From: Apophysomyces variabilis
Taxonomy: Eukaryota; Mucoromycota; Mucoromycetes; Mucorales; Mucoraceae
Assembly: GCA_002749535.1 (NCBI GenBank)
Contig: MZZL01000376.1
Coordinates: 124,001-188,000, forward strand
Reading direction: 5' to 3'
DNA length: 64,000 bases
Shown here: positions 12,801 to 36,771 of the stretch, in pieces
How the letters are laid out: every line of letters starts with the position of its first letter
How positions within the stretch are numbered: the first letter of the stretch is position 1
Translations under genes and position numbers: made by a program
Notes under the pieces: model-generated
Databases searched by the model: none
Seen by the model: the letters and a program-made list of their open reading frames with translations, nothing else
What the model was told of the DNA's origin: nothing

Positions 12801-14115
12801 TTGCCGGCACTGTTTCGTCACGAATACGTACCAATTCTTTCACCAAAGGCGATTGCAGAGCCTTCGTTTTGCTCATTTCATGCGCCCATAGTTCTATTTC
12901 TTCAATCACAAATGCCGCATGCTGCTGTACATCAGCCTCGCACACAGGGACCTGATAACAAGTATTAGATTCGGTAGGAGATGAGTGGCTGATGTTGTTC
13001 AGTTCTTGCAAGAAACATTCATAGGTCGCTTTTGGGCTTTCGTCAAGGACACTTTCTGCAATATTAGCGATCCTCGTACGTGCTGCAACTGGATCGTAAA
13101 ACGACCTGTATTGGTCAGCGGGATTTATTAACTTATACCAACCGTATTGCGTCTGGATCCAAATTTCACTTTTGCCATTGGCGTTCATGTAAATTTCCCA
13201 GAAGAATATACATGTCAACTGCACTCGCGTCGTAATAGGTTCGTCAGTCTTATCTTCATCATCGTCACCGTCATCAACTTCTTCCTCTTCCACATCATCC
13301 ACAAAAATAGCGCTTACGTCTCCGGACGCACGAATCTCCATATTGTCTTTTCCAATATCGTCCAGAGATTGGATACGGTTATTATTATTGATATCGTACA
13401 AGATAAAGTTGTCGAGATTCCGCATCGGTAACGTCCGATCCTCTGCATCTTCCTCGTTGTTCTCTCCGACCACCTCTAAGTTTTCGCTTTCCTCAGTTTC
13501 TGATCCGATCGTGTAAAATAGCGATTCTGTTTTATCTAGGAAACTTTAGACTCCTGTTCTTCTCAATCAGCTTCTTACTCTTTCTGGGCTTTTTACGCGG
13601 CTCTGTTGGAGACAAACTCTTCCTTTTGATTTTACCATTTCTAGCTTTTATCGGCTCCGTTGAGGCAAGTGTATTTCTACAATCGTCTATTGATATCAAT
13701 GAACTTTATAACTATCGAATGGATGCATGATAATCTCTTATCTACCAGAGGCAGAAAGCGGCTTCCTGGACGTCGTTTTCCGCACACCTTTCCGTGTTTT
13801 AGTTTTTTCGATTCGAGTTGACAAACTGTCAGCCGCTAAGTCAGCGTCAAAATCGTGTTCCTGAAGCGAATCCCATATGACAGCTGGTAATGTTTGAAAA
13901 TGAGCAAACCATTATCGCTTTCGCTTGATCAATCACTTACAAGAACCTAGTAAGCCGAACGCTCTGTACAATGAAGGGTACATTTGTTTGAGATTGTCTT
14001 CATCGTATTGTTCATCATCGTTGCTAATCATGTCGTCCAAACCATGAGTATTGAAGAACGCGTTGCTGTTTTTCAGTTCGCGATTAACTGTGGCGCGTAG
14101 CGGGAAAGGATACAT
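9828..14115 (-). CDS. DNMT1-type DNA (cytosine-5) methyltransferase
   Basis: Seven exons (14115-13941, 13883-13746, 13686-13579, 13535-12140, 12091-10302, 10251-10100, 10052-9828) join in phase to 1327 residues. The N-terminus is short and basic ([18 protein letters not shown]), a likely nuclear signal. An acidic stretch follows, then an RFTS/RFD-like region (about 240-330), a BAH domain (about 485-600) and a second BAH-like domain (about 650-760). The catalytic domain runs from about 848: motif [10 protein letters not shown], motif [12 protein letters not shown] with the catalytic Cys, motif [11 protein letters not shown], motif [17 protein letters not shown], and motif [14 protein letters not shown] in the last exon. 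The layout fits DNMT1-class maintenance enzymes; I found no CXXC zinc finger. DIM-2-type enzymes share a similar layout, so subclass is less certain than family. The 43-nt intron at 13578-13536 has an alternative acceptor 9 nt downstream. Confidence 0.92.
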
Positions 14116-14537
14116 TGAAATTTAGCCTCCGACCTGTCATCCATTGCTGGATCAGACATAGGAAACAATAAAGTGGGATACCAGCCTTATGGATTCTTCG
14201 TAGCATTGAAAGCAGTAATTATCCCATTTATATATGCTTATTTAAGCAGAATTATCTAGTAACACCCTTTCTCTAGTCATTATCCTAATCATCGTAAAAG
14301 CAACACTTAGGTCCAGCAAAGCCGTCTTAACAGTATATTTTCATCTTAACATGCAGTACGTTTTATCTACGGTTATAAGTTACTTGAAAAACTTATATAA
14401 CACATATACATTTGTTGCGCATATAAGTAGAAGTAAACGAAAAGGAGTAGATTTTCAAGGCAATTGGAGGGGCCCTCATCTTACACAACCTAGCTAGCGG
14501 CGTTTGAACATTATCTTCTTTCTAAGCGTTCGAAGCA
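14116..14537. promoter_or_regulatory. Shared divergent promoter region (methyltransferase / presenilin)
   Basis: A 422-bp AT-rich gap lies between the start codons of two divergent genes. No recognisable operator was found. Its shortness suggests that the promoters overlap. Confidence 0.4.
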
Positions 14538-16272
14538 ATGCATTCATCGGAAACAGATGAGTCACATATTGAATCGAGTCCATTGTTAAGATTAAGCGAA
14601 GAGAATCTGCCAACTGTTGCTATTCCTGAGGTTGGTTTAATTACTGTGAATGAACCTAAATGATGATAATATGCCCCATTTACAAAAGCGGGTCTCATCA
14701 CTTCCTGAGGAGGACCACATGCTGCAAAAGTATCGAAAGGACGTCATGAATTTCTACTTTCAGCAGTTAACGTTGTTGTTTTATCCTCTCACTGTGACAT
14801 TTGCACTTGTTTGCTGGTTACAGCACGCTTTGGAAGTAAATGATATCCAGCTAAAGTAAGACAACCATCAGTAATTCGCTTTCTAAAATGTCTGTGTTGC
14901 TTTTTATATGGGAAGTGACCCATTCATGGTCTATGAAGAGTTGCCTACGGATAATTTGATAATACGACTCGGTGGCAGTGTTTTGAATGCAGTTGTTCTA
15001 GTCACCGGTATTATCTTCATAACAATGCTCTTTGTCCTATGTTTCAAGTACAGGCTATACAAAGTATAAATGTGATTGCCATAATTTACTTCCCTGCTAA
15101 TCACTGCTTATAGATCATGTACGTTTGGCTTGGTCTCTCTGTATTTTCCATTCTTAGCATCACTATCTCTTCCTTGTGGATGTACGTGAATTTTTATTGG
15201 AACAAAACCTGATATACTCATACATGCCAAAAGTGAAGTTATGAGCATTTACAGGATCCCTCTTGACTGGTTTACAATGATATGTGTGGTCTGGAATTTT
15301 TCCGTAGTGGGACTTGTGGCAGTATTTTGGGAAAGCCCGTTATGGCTGCAGCAGGGATACCTTATCCTTATTAGTTCAGCAACGGTAAGCTAAAAAGTGA
15401 AAAGATAGATCTGATCAATCTCTCTATACAGGCGATCAGCCTGTTACGGTTACCTCCTTGGACAACATGGACAGTGTTGATAGCTGTTGCGGTTTATGGT
15501 AACCTCTTTATATCCTATTTTGGGGATTAACACGCCACAGATATCTTTGCGGTTCTATGTCCAGCAGGTCCGTTGAAACTATTGCTTGATTTGGCTGCAG
15601 AACGCAACGAGGAGATACCCGCACTTATTTATACCGCAGGCATGGCCGACATTGACGATGGGCGTGGATTGACAATTGGCTATCGAACACAAGAGAATAA
15701 ATTACCTTCCAATCGCTCTTTTTCGTGGTCTGGTGGTAGCCGGAGCGGATATGAACGATTACAAGCGGAGGAAAGCGGAATCACCGAGGAAGAACGGCAT
15801 CCTGTTGGTAGTTCTGTCAGTCCACCATGCGAAGAGGAAGATACTGAAGGTTTGTTAACTTCTAAGGTTCAAACTAGAAATGAACTGACTATATCGACTG
15901 TATATAGATATCAATGCTTTAAAATTAGGTTTAGGTGATTTCATATTCTATAGTGTCCTTATTGGTAAGACAGAGCAAGACAGAGTTTTCTTAAGCTATT
16001 TATATTTCGATAGGCAAGGCTGCCGGTACGGATGCAATCACACTGTGCATGTGTATTTTTGCAGTTCTTACTGTAAGTAACGATATATAAACAAGATTTT
16101 GGCTAAGATTACTTAGGGACTTTCAATCACTATCTTCATCCTTACGCTGAAAAGGCAACCACTGCCGGCACTTCCTATTTCTATTTTATTTGGATGTATA
16201 ATTTATGGTATTGGATGTTTCATGACGAGTGTTATGGTACAAGAATTCACGCTCCAAGGCATCGTAACATAA
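14538..16272 (+). CDS. PSEN: Presenilin (gamma-secretase-type intramembrane aspartyl protease)
   Basis: Ten exons (14538-14630, 14689-14855, 14916-15063, 15114-15181, 15255-15384, 15432-15498, 15541-15849, 15908-15964, 16014-16072, 16117-16272) close in frame to 417 residues. The first junction (donor GTTGGT) is the weakest. Catalytic motifs are complete. The TM6 YD motif has Asp225, followed by the presenilin-specific run [20 protein letters not shown]. The TM7 GLGD motif in LKLGLGDF has Asp338. The PALP motif lies at 383-386. About nine hydrophobic segments are visible, with a short hydrophilic loop between TM6 and TM7 where presenilins self-cleave. The [12 protein letters not shown] context separates it from signal peptide peptidases. 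Presenilin is the catalytic subunit of gamma-secretase in endomembranes; Dikarya such as S. cerevisiae lack it. It ends 55 bp from the convergent Opi3 gene. Confidence 0.95.
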
Positions 16273-16327
16273 AGCAAACAAACTTTTATAAGAAAAATTT
16301 TTGGTTTTGTATAGCTATGAGCTAAAT

Positions 16328-17111
16328 CTATTTCTGCTTGGATTTCTTCTCATAAATCATAGCAGTGAAGGGACTAATGGCTCATATCAGTTAATCACGC
16401 TTGAGGACCAAACACACGCAACTTACCCTTCGTAGGTTAGGGCAATCTGATAACAAATGAAGACGATCGCAGTCAGTGCAATACCAACTGGGGAACCGTA
16501 CCTAGGATCTGCGTCACGATCATCGTTCATATCAAGGATAGCACTCTTACCATAGAGCTGTCGCCAAAAACGTGTATGTGGAACCAACATACATGGGATT
16601 CTCGCATACATTGAAAGGGAAACCAGTAACTCTGGCGTCCATTAGGATACCGAAGTAATCGCCAAGGTAGGTCCCAGTCACTCCCAGGGCCCACATGGAT
16701 GTCAGAACAAGTACGTTTCCAGTCACGAAAAACACGGCAGCCAGCGCCAATGCGATATTTGTTTGAAGCAAAGGATGAGTTGGCTGGTTCTCCAATGCAG
16801 TTTTGAAACTAAAGTAAGCCGCGTGAATATCATGAAACTTAATTGTATGAACTTACACAAAATCTCGGAAAATACCAAGTGAGAAAATGGTCACAGCCAA
16901 CGCGTAACAGCCGCGGTATGGGTTTCCACCGGCAAGCTTTGTCAATACATGACTACGGTATTCTGCAACGCCATTGAGTTTCTCGGCATGTCAGTCATGT
17001 CCGGTCTTCTTTACCTGCCCTTGCCACAATATTCCAGAAAATAGGATTGAATAGAATCGTGGCAAGCGAGAAATATAGCGTAGGTTGGGACAAGTCAATA
17101 TATTCAGCCAT
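16328..17111 (-). CDS. OPI3: Phosphatidyl-N-methylethanolamine N-methyltransferase (PEMT/Opi3)
   Basis: Five exons (17111-17015, 16962-16857, 16808-16551, 16501-16427, 16373-16328) give 193 residues, near the 206 of yeast Opi3. The enzyme performs the last two SAM-dependent methylations that turn phosphatidyl-monomethylethanolamine into phosphatidylcholine in the ER membrane. Visible family marks include EYRSHVLTKLAGGNPYRGCY, a YLGDYFG loop, the SAM-binding CENPMYVGST segment, and a C-terminal EGPFTAMIYEKK that appears only when the last intron (GTAAGT...TTAG) is removed. Several hydrophobic membrane segments are clear. It is tail-to-tail with presenilin and no partner Cho2 gene lies nearby. 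Splicing is phase-consistent throughout. Confidence 0.93.
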
Positions 17112-18214
17112 ATTTGTGGGTTGGGGGGAAAGCAAGTAGATGAGAGATGAGATATTTGAACCCCAAAACGCAGATTGCGGGCCTATTTCATGTCCGATCA
17201 TCCATTCTCCATCACCATGTGAAAGGCTCCTTACGTACACCAAATACACAACAGGTTTGTTAAGGCTCCGCGTCATTTAGCCAACCGATTCCCCGACATC
17301 TATTGCAGTAATCAGATTCCGCCAGAGCATGGCAATAGTGGAATGCAAGATCCTGGTTTACGCCATTCTAAGGATCAAAAAGTATCTTCATTAAACCTAT
17401 ATTATCCAAACAATATGTCTCAAAACATGATACAGCCTGGAGTAATATCTATATATGTCTTATGTGAGTGCAAGAAGAAATAGGACATATCTTCAGAAAT
17501 ACACATTTTTGCTGTTTCATAGCTTATCATTTGCCTCGCTGACTTGAGCCGATTTGAATCGTAATAAATTCACTCCATTTCGAAATCTATATCTAATATC
17601 ACTAATGTGGGAAAATCTTCGTCCATTCCCTTCTTCATATTTTGAGCATTAAAAGTTAAAAACTGTTTCAGGCCGTCTATTCAATATTCTTAAAATCTAT
17701 ATTCAGGTTGTAATTGCATTAGGGCGTCCACTAACCCAGTCCTAGGAGATGATCTTGCACGTGTCACAATACATCTTTATTCCTGCCACGGGCAATGAAG
17801 ATAATTTAACTTTATTAAACGTTATCCGATGTGTAGCCGTCCCTGTTAACGCGTATCTTAATAGATAATAATTTACACAACTTTGAAATCAAGGTTGCTA
17901 TTATGCAAGTAACTGTATTAAGTTTCTTTATAAGTGCGTATGAAAGAGGTTAGGTGGTGTAGAGGAGAAAGGAAACTGAAGAAATCTATCGTTACAATTG
18001 AACCTTATCTCTTTTATTTTAATATTTAAATTTGGAGAAGTAAGCAGATGTCGATCAGTCCTGTAAAATTGGTCCTAGAGCTTTGAACACCTGCATCTGA
18101 GTTTTCTGTCCATGTCCGATATCCAAACCTTCCAGCAGACGGAAAGGCTGTGACTGCACTGAATCTTTCCCTAAACCCCATTTCAGCTCAAGTCGCAGAG
18201 TGAAAACGACAAGC
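17112..18214. promoter_or_regulatory. Divergent intergenic region (Opi3 / Ste50-like)
   Basis: A 1.1-kb AT-rich stretch between divergent starts. I find no open frame with coding character, no tRNA and no repeat family. The promoters of both flanking genes presumably lie here. Confidence 0.4.
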
Positions 18215-20054
18215 ATGGACAATGTATTGCTTTGGGACGAAAACAAAGTAATTAAATGGATAACATTTATTGGATTTGGGGCCTATGAGAAACAGTTTAG
18301 AGGTGAGCTTAACCTCAAGAAGCCAACGTTTAAACCATGGCATGTGTTAGAACAGGGAATTACGGGTGATGTCCTTATCCATTTGGATCATGAAACACTA
18401 CAAGACTTGACCATTCATTCCGTGGGGCAACGACTGGACATCCTCAAACATATATATCAACTGAAAACCTCTTGTCGCATACCTATCAATGAATGGGACT
18501 ATGTCCCGCCAAGTAAGTGTCACAAGAGGAAATAAAAATAACGCAGACTGACGGTGTTTTCGCTAGGTGTCGTTTATGAAAATGTGAGATCCAATATAGA
18601 AGCTCAGTGTGATAAACTAATTTATGTTTAGGACTGGCTAGGGCCTGGTGGAATGGCAGACTATCGTAAGATTGAAGCTGCTTTTCAAGAGAGAGGTACC
18701 TATACACATTCCCTTAACAAGATAAAACGAATCTCATAAAGAAAGGAAGATATCCATATGAGACGGCTCACAGACGAGGTTAACCGCGTATGCAATGAAA
18801 TGAACCGACTCAAAGAAGAAATGGCGCAAATGTGGAAATTGAAGGATAAAAAGGTGCGTCGACCTACTTTGTAAGCTCAATAATAACCAAGCACGAGGAC
18901 TTTAGCCACTCTCCGTATTTGAGACCGAAAAATCACCATCGACACCACCTCATAAATCACACTTGATGCATTTCCCACACGGCAGCAATACTCAGCCGAA
19001 ACCGCCTCCCATGCTCACACCACCTACTGTATCCGTTCATTCTACCGGAGATTACTTTAACACCGTACATTCTGAGAACAAGAGCAACGACGAGGTAAAT
19101 GATCGATTAAAATGTTGGACATTCTGTACTTAGCAATATACAAGTTGAGGTTAACCCCGAATGTGACGATCAATGATGGCGGTGCTATTAAAGTCTATGG
19201 CGAAAAGTTATCTAGTAACAGCAAGGTAGATATTGAGTCATCGAAGAATGTACGACTTCTCTTGGATGACCCCTGTGCAAAAGTAATCACTTCTGCGCTG
19301 AGAAAATATAATGTCGTGGATGACTGGCAACAGTACGCGCTATGGATACAATATGGATCACACGACAACATACAAGGTAAATCGTATGTTTACTGATTAG
19401 GTAGTTAGCTGAGCTATTCTGTTTCGTTAGAACGGCCTCTAAGCTATGACGAAAAGCCATTGCGCATTTCACAGAAATTAAAGGAGGCAAAACAAAATCC
19501 AGTTTTTGTATTGAAGCATGTCAAGGACAACAAACCCCTCATACCCAATCAAGTTAGTAGCCCAGACCAGCAACGACACGGTGCATTTATATCTCCTCGG
19601 CCAGCACCAAAACCATCATCGTATAGTCGAGAAGTAGAAGAGAAACCAAATTTCAACAATTATGGCTGGCGTTCAGCGACCGAAAAACGAGAACATCCTA
19701 AAACTGCCATTACATCCGGACGCGTGGGCTACGAAGTCGTTATACCCGTCATGGTAAAAATATCTTTTGCACTTTGTTAGAAAAAGAAAATGTTTTAACC
19801 GGTTTTTATAGTCTAGCTCCATCTCCACACCTACACCCTCATCATCATCCGCTAACACGAATAATAATACCAATTCCTCCGACGCAACCACACAAGGAAA
19901 CTCATTATCGTCCTCTCCATCTGTATCAAAAAGAAGCGGGACAATCAATGCCAGTCCTCCAGAGAAATTTTTAAATGAGCTCGGATTGGAAAGCGGCGTA
20001 GCAAACGCCATTTATACGATTAATTTCGCAACGGATGAAAATCAATGTCGCTGA
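18215..20054 (+). CDS. STE50: Ste50-like SAM and Ras-association adaptor
   Basis: Nine exons (18215-18302, 18351-18512, 18567-18583, 18632-18695, 18750-18853, 18906-19094, 19145-19376, 19431-19753, 19812-20054) give 473 residues. A SAM domain occupies about residues 5-80 (WITFIGFGAYEKQF, GITGDVLIHLDHETLQDL, then HSVGQRLDILKHIYQLK). A charged coiled coil follows at about 110-145, a Pro/Ser linker, and an RA-like domain from about 209 (GGAIKVYGEKL, VRLLLDDPCAKVITSALRKYNV). Ste50 proteins bind the MAPKKK Ste11 through SAM and Cdc42 or Ras-like partners through RA, feeding osmotic and filamentation MAPK pathways. The Ser-rich C-terminus has no further domain. Exon 3 is only 17 nt. Domain order and motifs make the assignment strong; pathway role is inferred. 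Confidence 0.9.
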
Positions 20055-21108
20055 CCGATGGAAGTTAATGTCAGTGGTCGATCTCTTCTTTTCCGCAGCG
20101 TTACCAGAATTAATAGCTCAGAAAATAAAGCACGCGCTTCAAACTTGTATATAAGATGCCCTCGGGAGCTAGAAACCAGGATAATGATATAGCAAATATT
20201 CTCTCACCAATCTATCGCATGAAGAAATTATTCCCCTGTTATTGAAATAGGAGACACTGCAAGTTGTTCAAATGTCGCACTGTCGAGAAGATGAATGAAT
20301 CTCTATGCTTTCTTCAGTGCGCAACAGGATTGATCCGGTCTGAATTGATTTGCTTAATGATTATTGCACTTATGGGGGCCAACAGCTAGAAGAATGATGC
20401 CACTTGAGCACCATTTAAGACCGCCCTTTCCGTGGATGCAAATGGCCCATCCCTCAAAAATAAAATATAGCATTTCCAGGAAAGATTGATGGTGCGAGAT
20501 TCAAACACTTCATGCCTAAATCAAGTGCGTCTGCGTTTTTGGTCATTTTCCTTTGCTTAGCCAAGAATTGCGCCTAATTATTTGTTTTACAGGAGCATTC
20601 CGTAATTCGTTAAGACCAAAAAGGTATCTTTGTTATTGACGAGTTTGCTAGATCTAAATATGAGAAGATCATGCCAGAAGGTTCAGTGCAAAAGGTAAAA
20701 AGGTAGCCACGAGCCAAATACAAACGCTTTTACGCCCATTACTCCATAGCTGTCATTCGTAATTACCGATTGGACTTCTTTATGCATGTTATATCCACTT
20801 GGGGAGGAGCTGTGCTACCACGTTGTCGAGAGACTTAATTTTAGGCAGGTTCGTAGGGCATGGATTATTTGAAACTTCCTACCACGGGACAATACATTAA
20901 TCCGTTAGTGATAAGCCCAACCTTTCACCCGCGGTAACCGAATCTGCAAGATTCCGACCTTTTTTTTTTTCCTTTTGATGGAAGAAAGTCAAACCCATGA
21001 TAACTTAAAAAATCGTTGTATGAATGGTTCGTCTCTGAAACATCCGCGTAATTAAAAGAAAAAAAACTGGCACAGTCCGTAAAGCGTGCGAGTAGTTTTG
21101 TTACCATC
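20055..21108. promoter_or_regulatory. Intergenic region upstream of the eEF3-like gene
   Basis: Noncoding by composition; frames are short and interrupted. A poly-T run at about 20960-20970 and an A-rich run at about 21056-21066 precede the ATG at 21109. No known element was recognised. Confidence 0.35.
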
Positions 21109-24100
21109 ATGTCATTTCACTTTGATACCAGTACGGCTGCTTCAGCTGCCGCTACTGCTGACAGAAGTAAACGGCGTTCGATAGCCGAACTGCAAAAGAC
21201 TAAACGCGTCCGAGTCGGGGAAAGAGAAGCTGAGGAAGCTAAACAGTTGTTGTCTCAACTGTTTGCTGATTCAGATGAAGAACAACGTAAAGCCCATGTA
21301 AACGAAGTAGCCGGGTTTGCAAACCATTATGGTGTCCGAGCACTCAAGGCTTGCCATATTTTTCCTGGTCTCTCCATCGAGCTTTTTGCTAAGAAACCGA
21401 AAGTACCGGGTGCTCTTGGTGCTATTTTCCTGTTAGACTGTCTAATAGGATCGAATGATTTATTACGCGGTCAGTTAGAACCGCACTTGGTCACCCTTGT
21501 AGCGCCTCTATTGGAACTTCAAGCTGAAAAGCAAAAGCAGTTGAAGGAGGAAGCAGCCCGTGTAACGCAAAAGCTTTCCCAGAGCCTGAACCCTAATGCT
21601 ACAAGACATATTGTACATGTGTGCCTACAAGGACTTGAGAACTCTCGCAAGTGGCAGACCAAAATGCTTTCCCTTCACTTGATCTCTGTCTTGGCAAAGA
21701 AAAATCCGACGCAATTGCTGGCATGCATTCCTGATATAGTCCCCGTTGTATCGGACTGTATGTGGGATACGAAAGCAGATGTGAAGAAGGAAGCGACGCA
21801 GTGTATGACAAATGTCACTGCATTATTAGATAACAAAGATATTGAACGGTTTATCCCTGCTGTAATTGAATGCATCAATCACCCGGAAAACGTGGCAGAA
21901 ACGATTCATCAACTTGGAGCAACCACTTTTGTCCAGGAAGTCGATGCAGGAACCTTGGCCCTCATGGTTCCTTTGTTGGCTCGCGGCCTACGCGAACGTC
22001 AAACCCCAATTAAACGAAAGGCTGCTCTTATTATCGACAATATGTGCAAACTGGTAGATGACCCAGAAATTGCAGCGCCATTTCTACCTGTGCTTTTACC
22101 TGCGCTAGACCATGTTCAGGATGTTGTAGCTGATCCCGAATGTCGTGGCGTAGTCGAGAAAGCACTAGCCACATTGAAGCGTATCGAAGGCGGTGGCGGT
22201 ACGATTTTATCGAGCGCTGAGAAGCAAGAAAAAGTGACCAAGACTCTTGATCATTTGATGCCAACAAAGCTGGAAGGCTTTTTTGCTCCTGTACGGAAAT
22301 ATATGATTGAGCTTTCTTTGGCACTATGCCTTGCCAAGAATTTCGACAGGAATACTTGGATTGATGCGATTGCTCCGCATGCAGCCACTTGGCTACTGGT
22401 CACTGGAAGAGAACAAGACGAATGGGGTGATGAACAGGAACGCGAATCCGAAAAACTAGCCCTAGCTGCCCTTGCAAGTTGTGAAGAAGCTGTGGCTACT
22501 CGTGCTCTTGATGCTGATGAAGAGGACGAAGAAGGAGAGGAGCTGTGCAACTGTGAATTCTCGTTGGCCTATGGTGCGAAGATCCTTCTAAATCGCACTG
22601 CCCTGCGATTGATACGCGGTCGCCGCTATGGACTGTGCGGTCCCAATGGCTGTGGAAAGTCGACTCTGATGCGTGCCATCGCCAATGAACAAGTCGAAGG
22701 CTTTCCGCCGAAATCAGTCCTTAAGACAGTGTACGTTGAGCATGATATAGACGGCTCCCAAGCAGATACAGGTCTTGTCGATTTCATTGTCCAATCTGAA
22801 GGTGTTGAAACCTCAGACAAACAGCAGGTAGCACGTATCCTACGAGAATATGGCTTTAGCGATACTATGGTGAATAACCAGCCCATCGGTGCTCTTTCTG
22901 GTGGTTGGAAAATGAAACTAGCATTGGCACGGGCAATGCTCATGAATGCTGATATTCTTCTACTGGACGAACCAACCAATCATTTGGATGTGGTAAATGT
23001 GGCATGGCTTGAGAACTATCTACTGGGTCTAAAGAGTGTCACTTCCATTATGGTAAGAACAAAGACTTCATCCAGGCATTCCGTAATGATATTGACATGT
23101 GGCATTTGTAGGTCTCGCATGATTCTGGTTTCCTCGATCATGTTTGTACTGATATCATCCATTATGAAGGAAACTATAAACTTAAGCGATACAAAGGAAA
23201 TTTGTCCGAATTTGTCAAAAGGGTCCCTCGCGCTGCGTCTTATTATTCTTTGGAAGCCGCACAGATCCAGTTCCGGTTTCCGGAACCAGGCTATCTAGAA
23301 GGCATCAAAACTAAAGAGCGTGCCATTCTCAAGATGAAGAATGTGGACTTTCAGTACCCTGGGACATCCCACAAGCAACTGCAAGATATTAGTATGCAAT
23401 GCTCTCTCGCTTCTCGAGTTGCTGTGATTGGCCCCAATGGGGCCGGTAAATCCACTCTGATTAAGCTCCTTACTGGAGAGCAGGAGCCCACTTCAGGAAC
23501 TGTATGGAAGCATCCAAACCTTCGAATTGCTTACGTCGCTCAACACGCCTTCCATCATATTGAGAAACATCTCGACATCACGCCAAATGAATATATTCAA
23601 TGGCGTTATGCGACTGGCGAAGACCGTGAGGAACTCGAAAAGGTTGATCGGGTCATCACCGAAGAAGAAGAAAAGCAGATGAGCCAGGCTTTTGTGATTG
23701 ACGGAGAAAAGCGTGTTGTGGAAGATATTGTAGGTCGACGCAAGCTCAAGCAATCATACGAATACGAAGTTTCTTGGGTCGGTCGATCCTCTGTAGATAA
23801 CACATGGATTTCGCGTCAGAAGCTAGAGAGCATGGGTTTTGGAAAGAAAATTGCTGAGGTGGACGCCCAGGAAGCCGCTAAGCTTGGCCTGAACCGACCT
23901 TTGACAGCCAAGGAGATCGAAAAGCATCTGTCCGAAGTTGGTTTGGAACCGGAATTTGCCACACATTCACGTATTCGAGGTCTTTCTGGTGGGCAAAAGG
24001 TCAAACTTGTTATTGGTGCTGCTATGTGGAATAAACCCCATATGCTGGTGCTGGATGAGCCAACCAATTATCTTGACCGTGAATCACTAGGAGCGCTCGC

Positions 24101-24422
24101 AACGGCCATCCGAGAATATGGTGGTGGAGTGGTGATTGTCACTCATAATCGTGAGTTTAGCGAAGCTTTATGTACTGAAGTTTGGAAAGTGGATGCGGGC
24201 AGATTGACACCTTCTGGTCATAACTGGGTCACTGGGGCTGGCACGACAGCCATAGAAGAAAAGGAGGAAGAAGATATGGTTGATGCTCAGGGAAACACTA
24301 TCAAGGCAGCAAAGAAAAAGACTAAATTAACATCGAAGGAACTTCGAAAGAAGAAGAAGGAACGTATGGAGAGACGTAAGCGCGGTGAAGAGGTCTATTC
24401 AGACGAAGATGATGACTTTTAA
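21109..24422 (+). CDS. eEF3-family ABC translation factor, New1/Elf1-like
   Basis: Two exons (21109-23052 and 23112-24422) give 1084 residues. A HEAT-repeat region fills the first 360 or so residues ([39 protein letters not shown]). Then come two ABC cassettes. ABC1 has Walker [11 protein letters not shown], signature LSGGWKMKL and Walker [16 protein letters not shown]2 has [19 protein letters not shown] and [12 protein letters not shown] chromodomain-like insert ([32 protein letters not shown]) sits inside ABC2. The C-terminus is Lys/Arg-rich, as expected for ribosome binding. The compact insert looks more like New1/Elf1 than canonical Yef3, whose insert is longer. eEF3 proteins release E-site tRNA during elongation; New1 helps at certain termination and ribosome-recycling contexts. 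The family is certain, the subclass is tentative. Confidence 0.93.
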
Positions 24423-24846
24423 GTTTATGCTTCTATTTGTCTTTTAAAAAAATAAAACTGCAGATATTATATGAATAATATTGACACAGGCTGTTATATG
24501 GAATTGTTGTTGCTATATTTGACTTGACTGACAAAGAATTATCACCTCTAATTTCATTCTTTGTTCGTGGACAACTACAAGACAATACTTATGCCATTTT
24601 TCTCTGCACGAGGCAATGGTTTGTTAGCGCATCAATAATATTCTTGGACGGCTTAACGCAATGGTGCAGTATAGCAGCATGTACTTAGTAGTGGCTGAAA
24701 TGGGGTTCTAGAGCTGTATTGCGGCGCTAATAGAAAGTGAATAGGCCCGCGGGATACAGGCGGCATCAAATTGAGCTTGGCGGAGTTTCCTTGGAATTTT
24801 AGTGATTGTCCTGCGGGCTGTTCCGCTGTGAAGCTCCTCAGTTGCT
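24423..24846. other. Intergenic region between the eEF3-like and BEACH genes
   Basis: About 420 bp of AT-rich sequence without a credible frame. It should contain the 3' end of the upstream gene and the promoter of the downstream one. Confidence 0.35.

Positions 24847-36771
<11,925 letters not shown>

Noticed and set aside
14538..16272. Signal peptide peptidase as an alternative to presenilin
   Set aside because: The residues after the YD motif and the TM6-TM7 loop match presenilin, not SPP.
23000..23300. Apparent frameshift between the two halves of the eEF3-like gene
   Set aside because: A normal 59-nt intron (23053-23111, GTAAGA...TTGTAG) restores [11 protein letters not shown] in frame.
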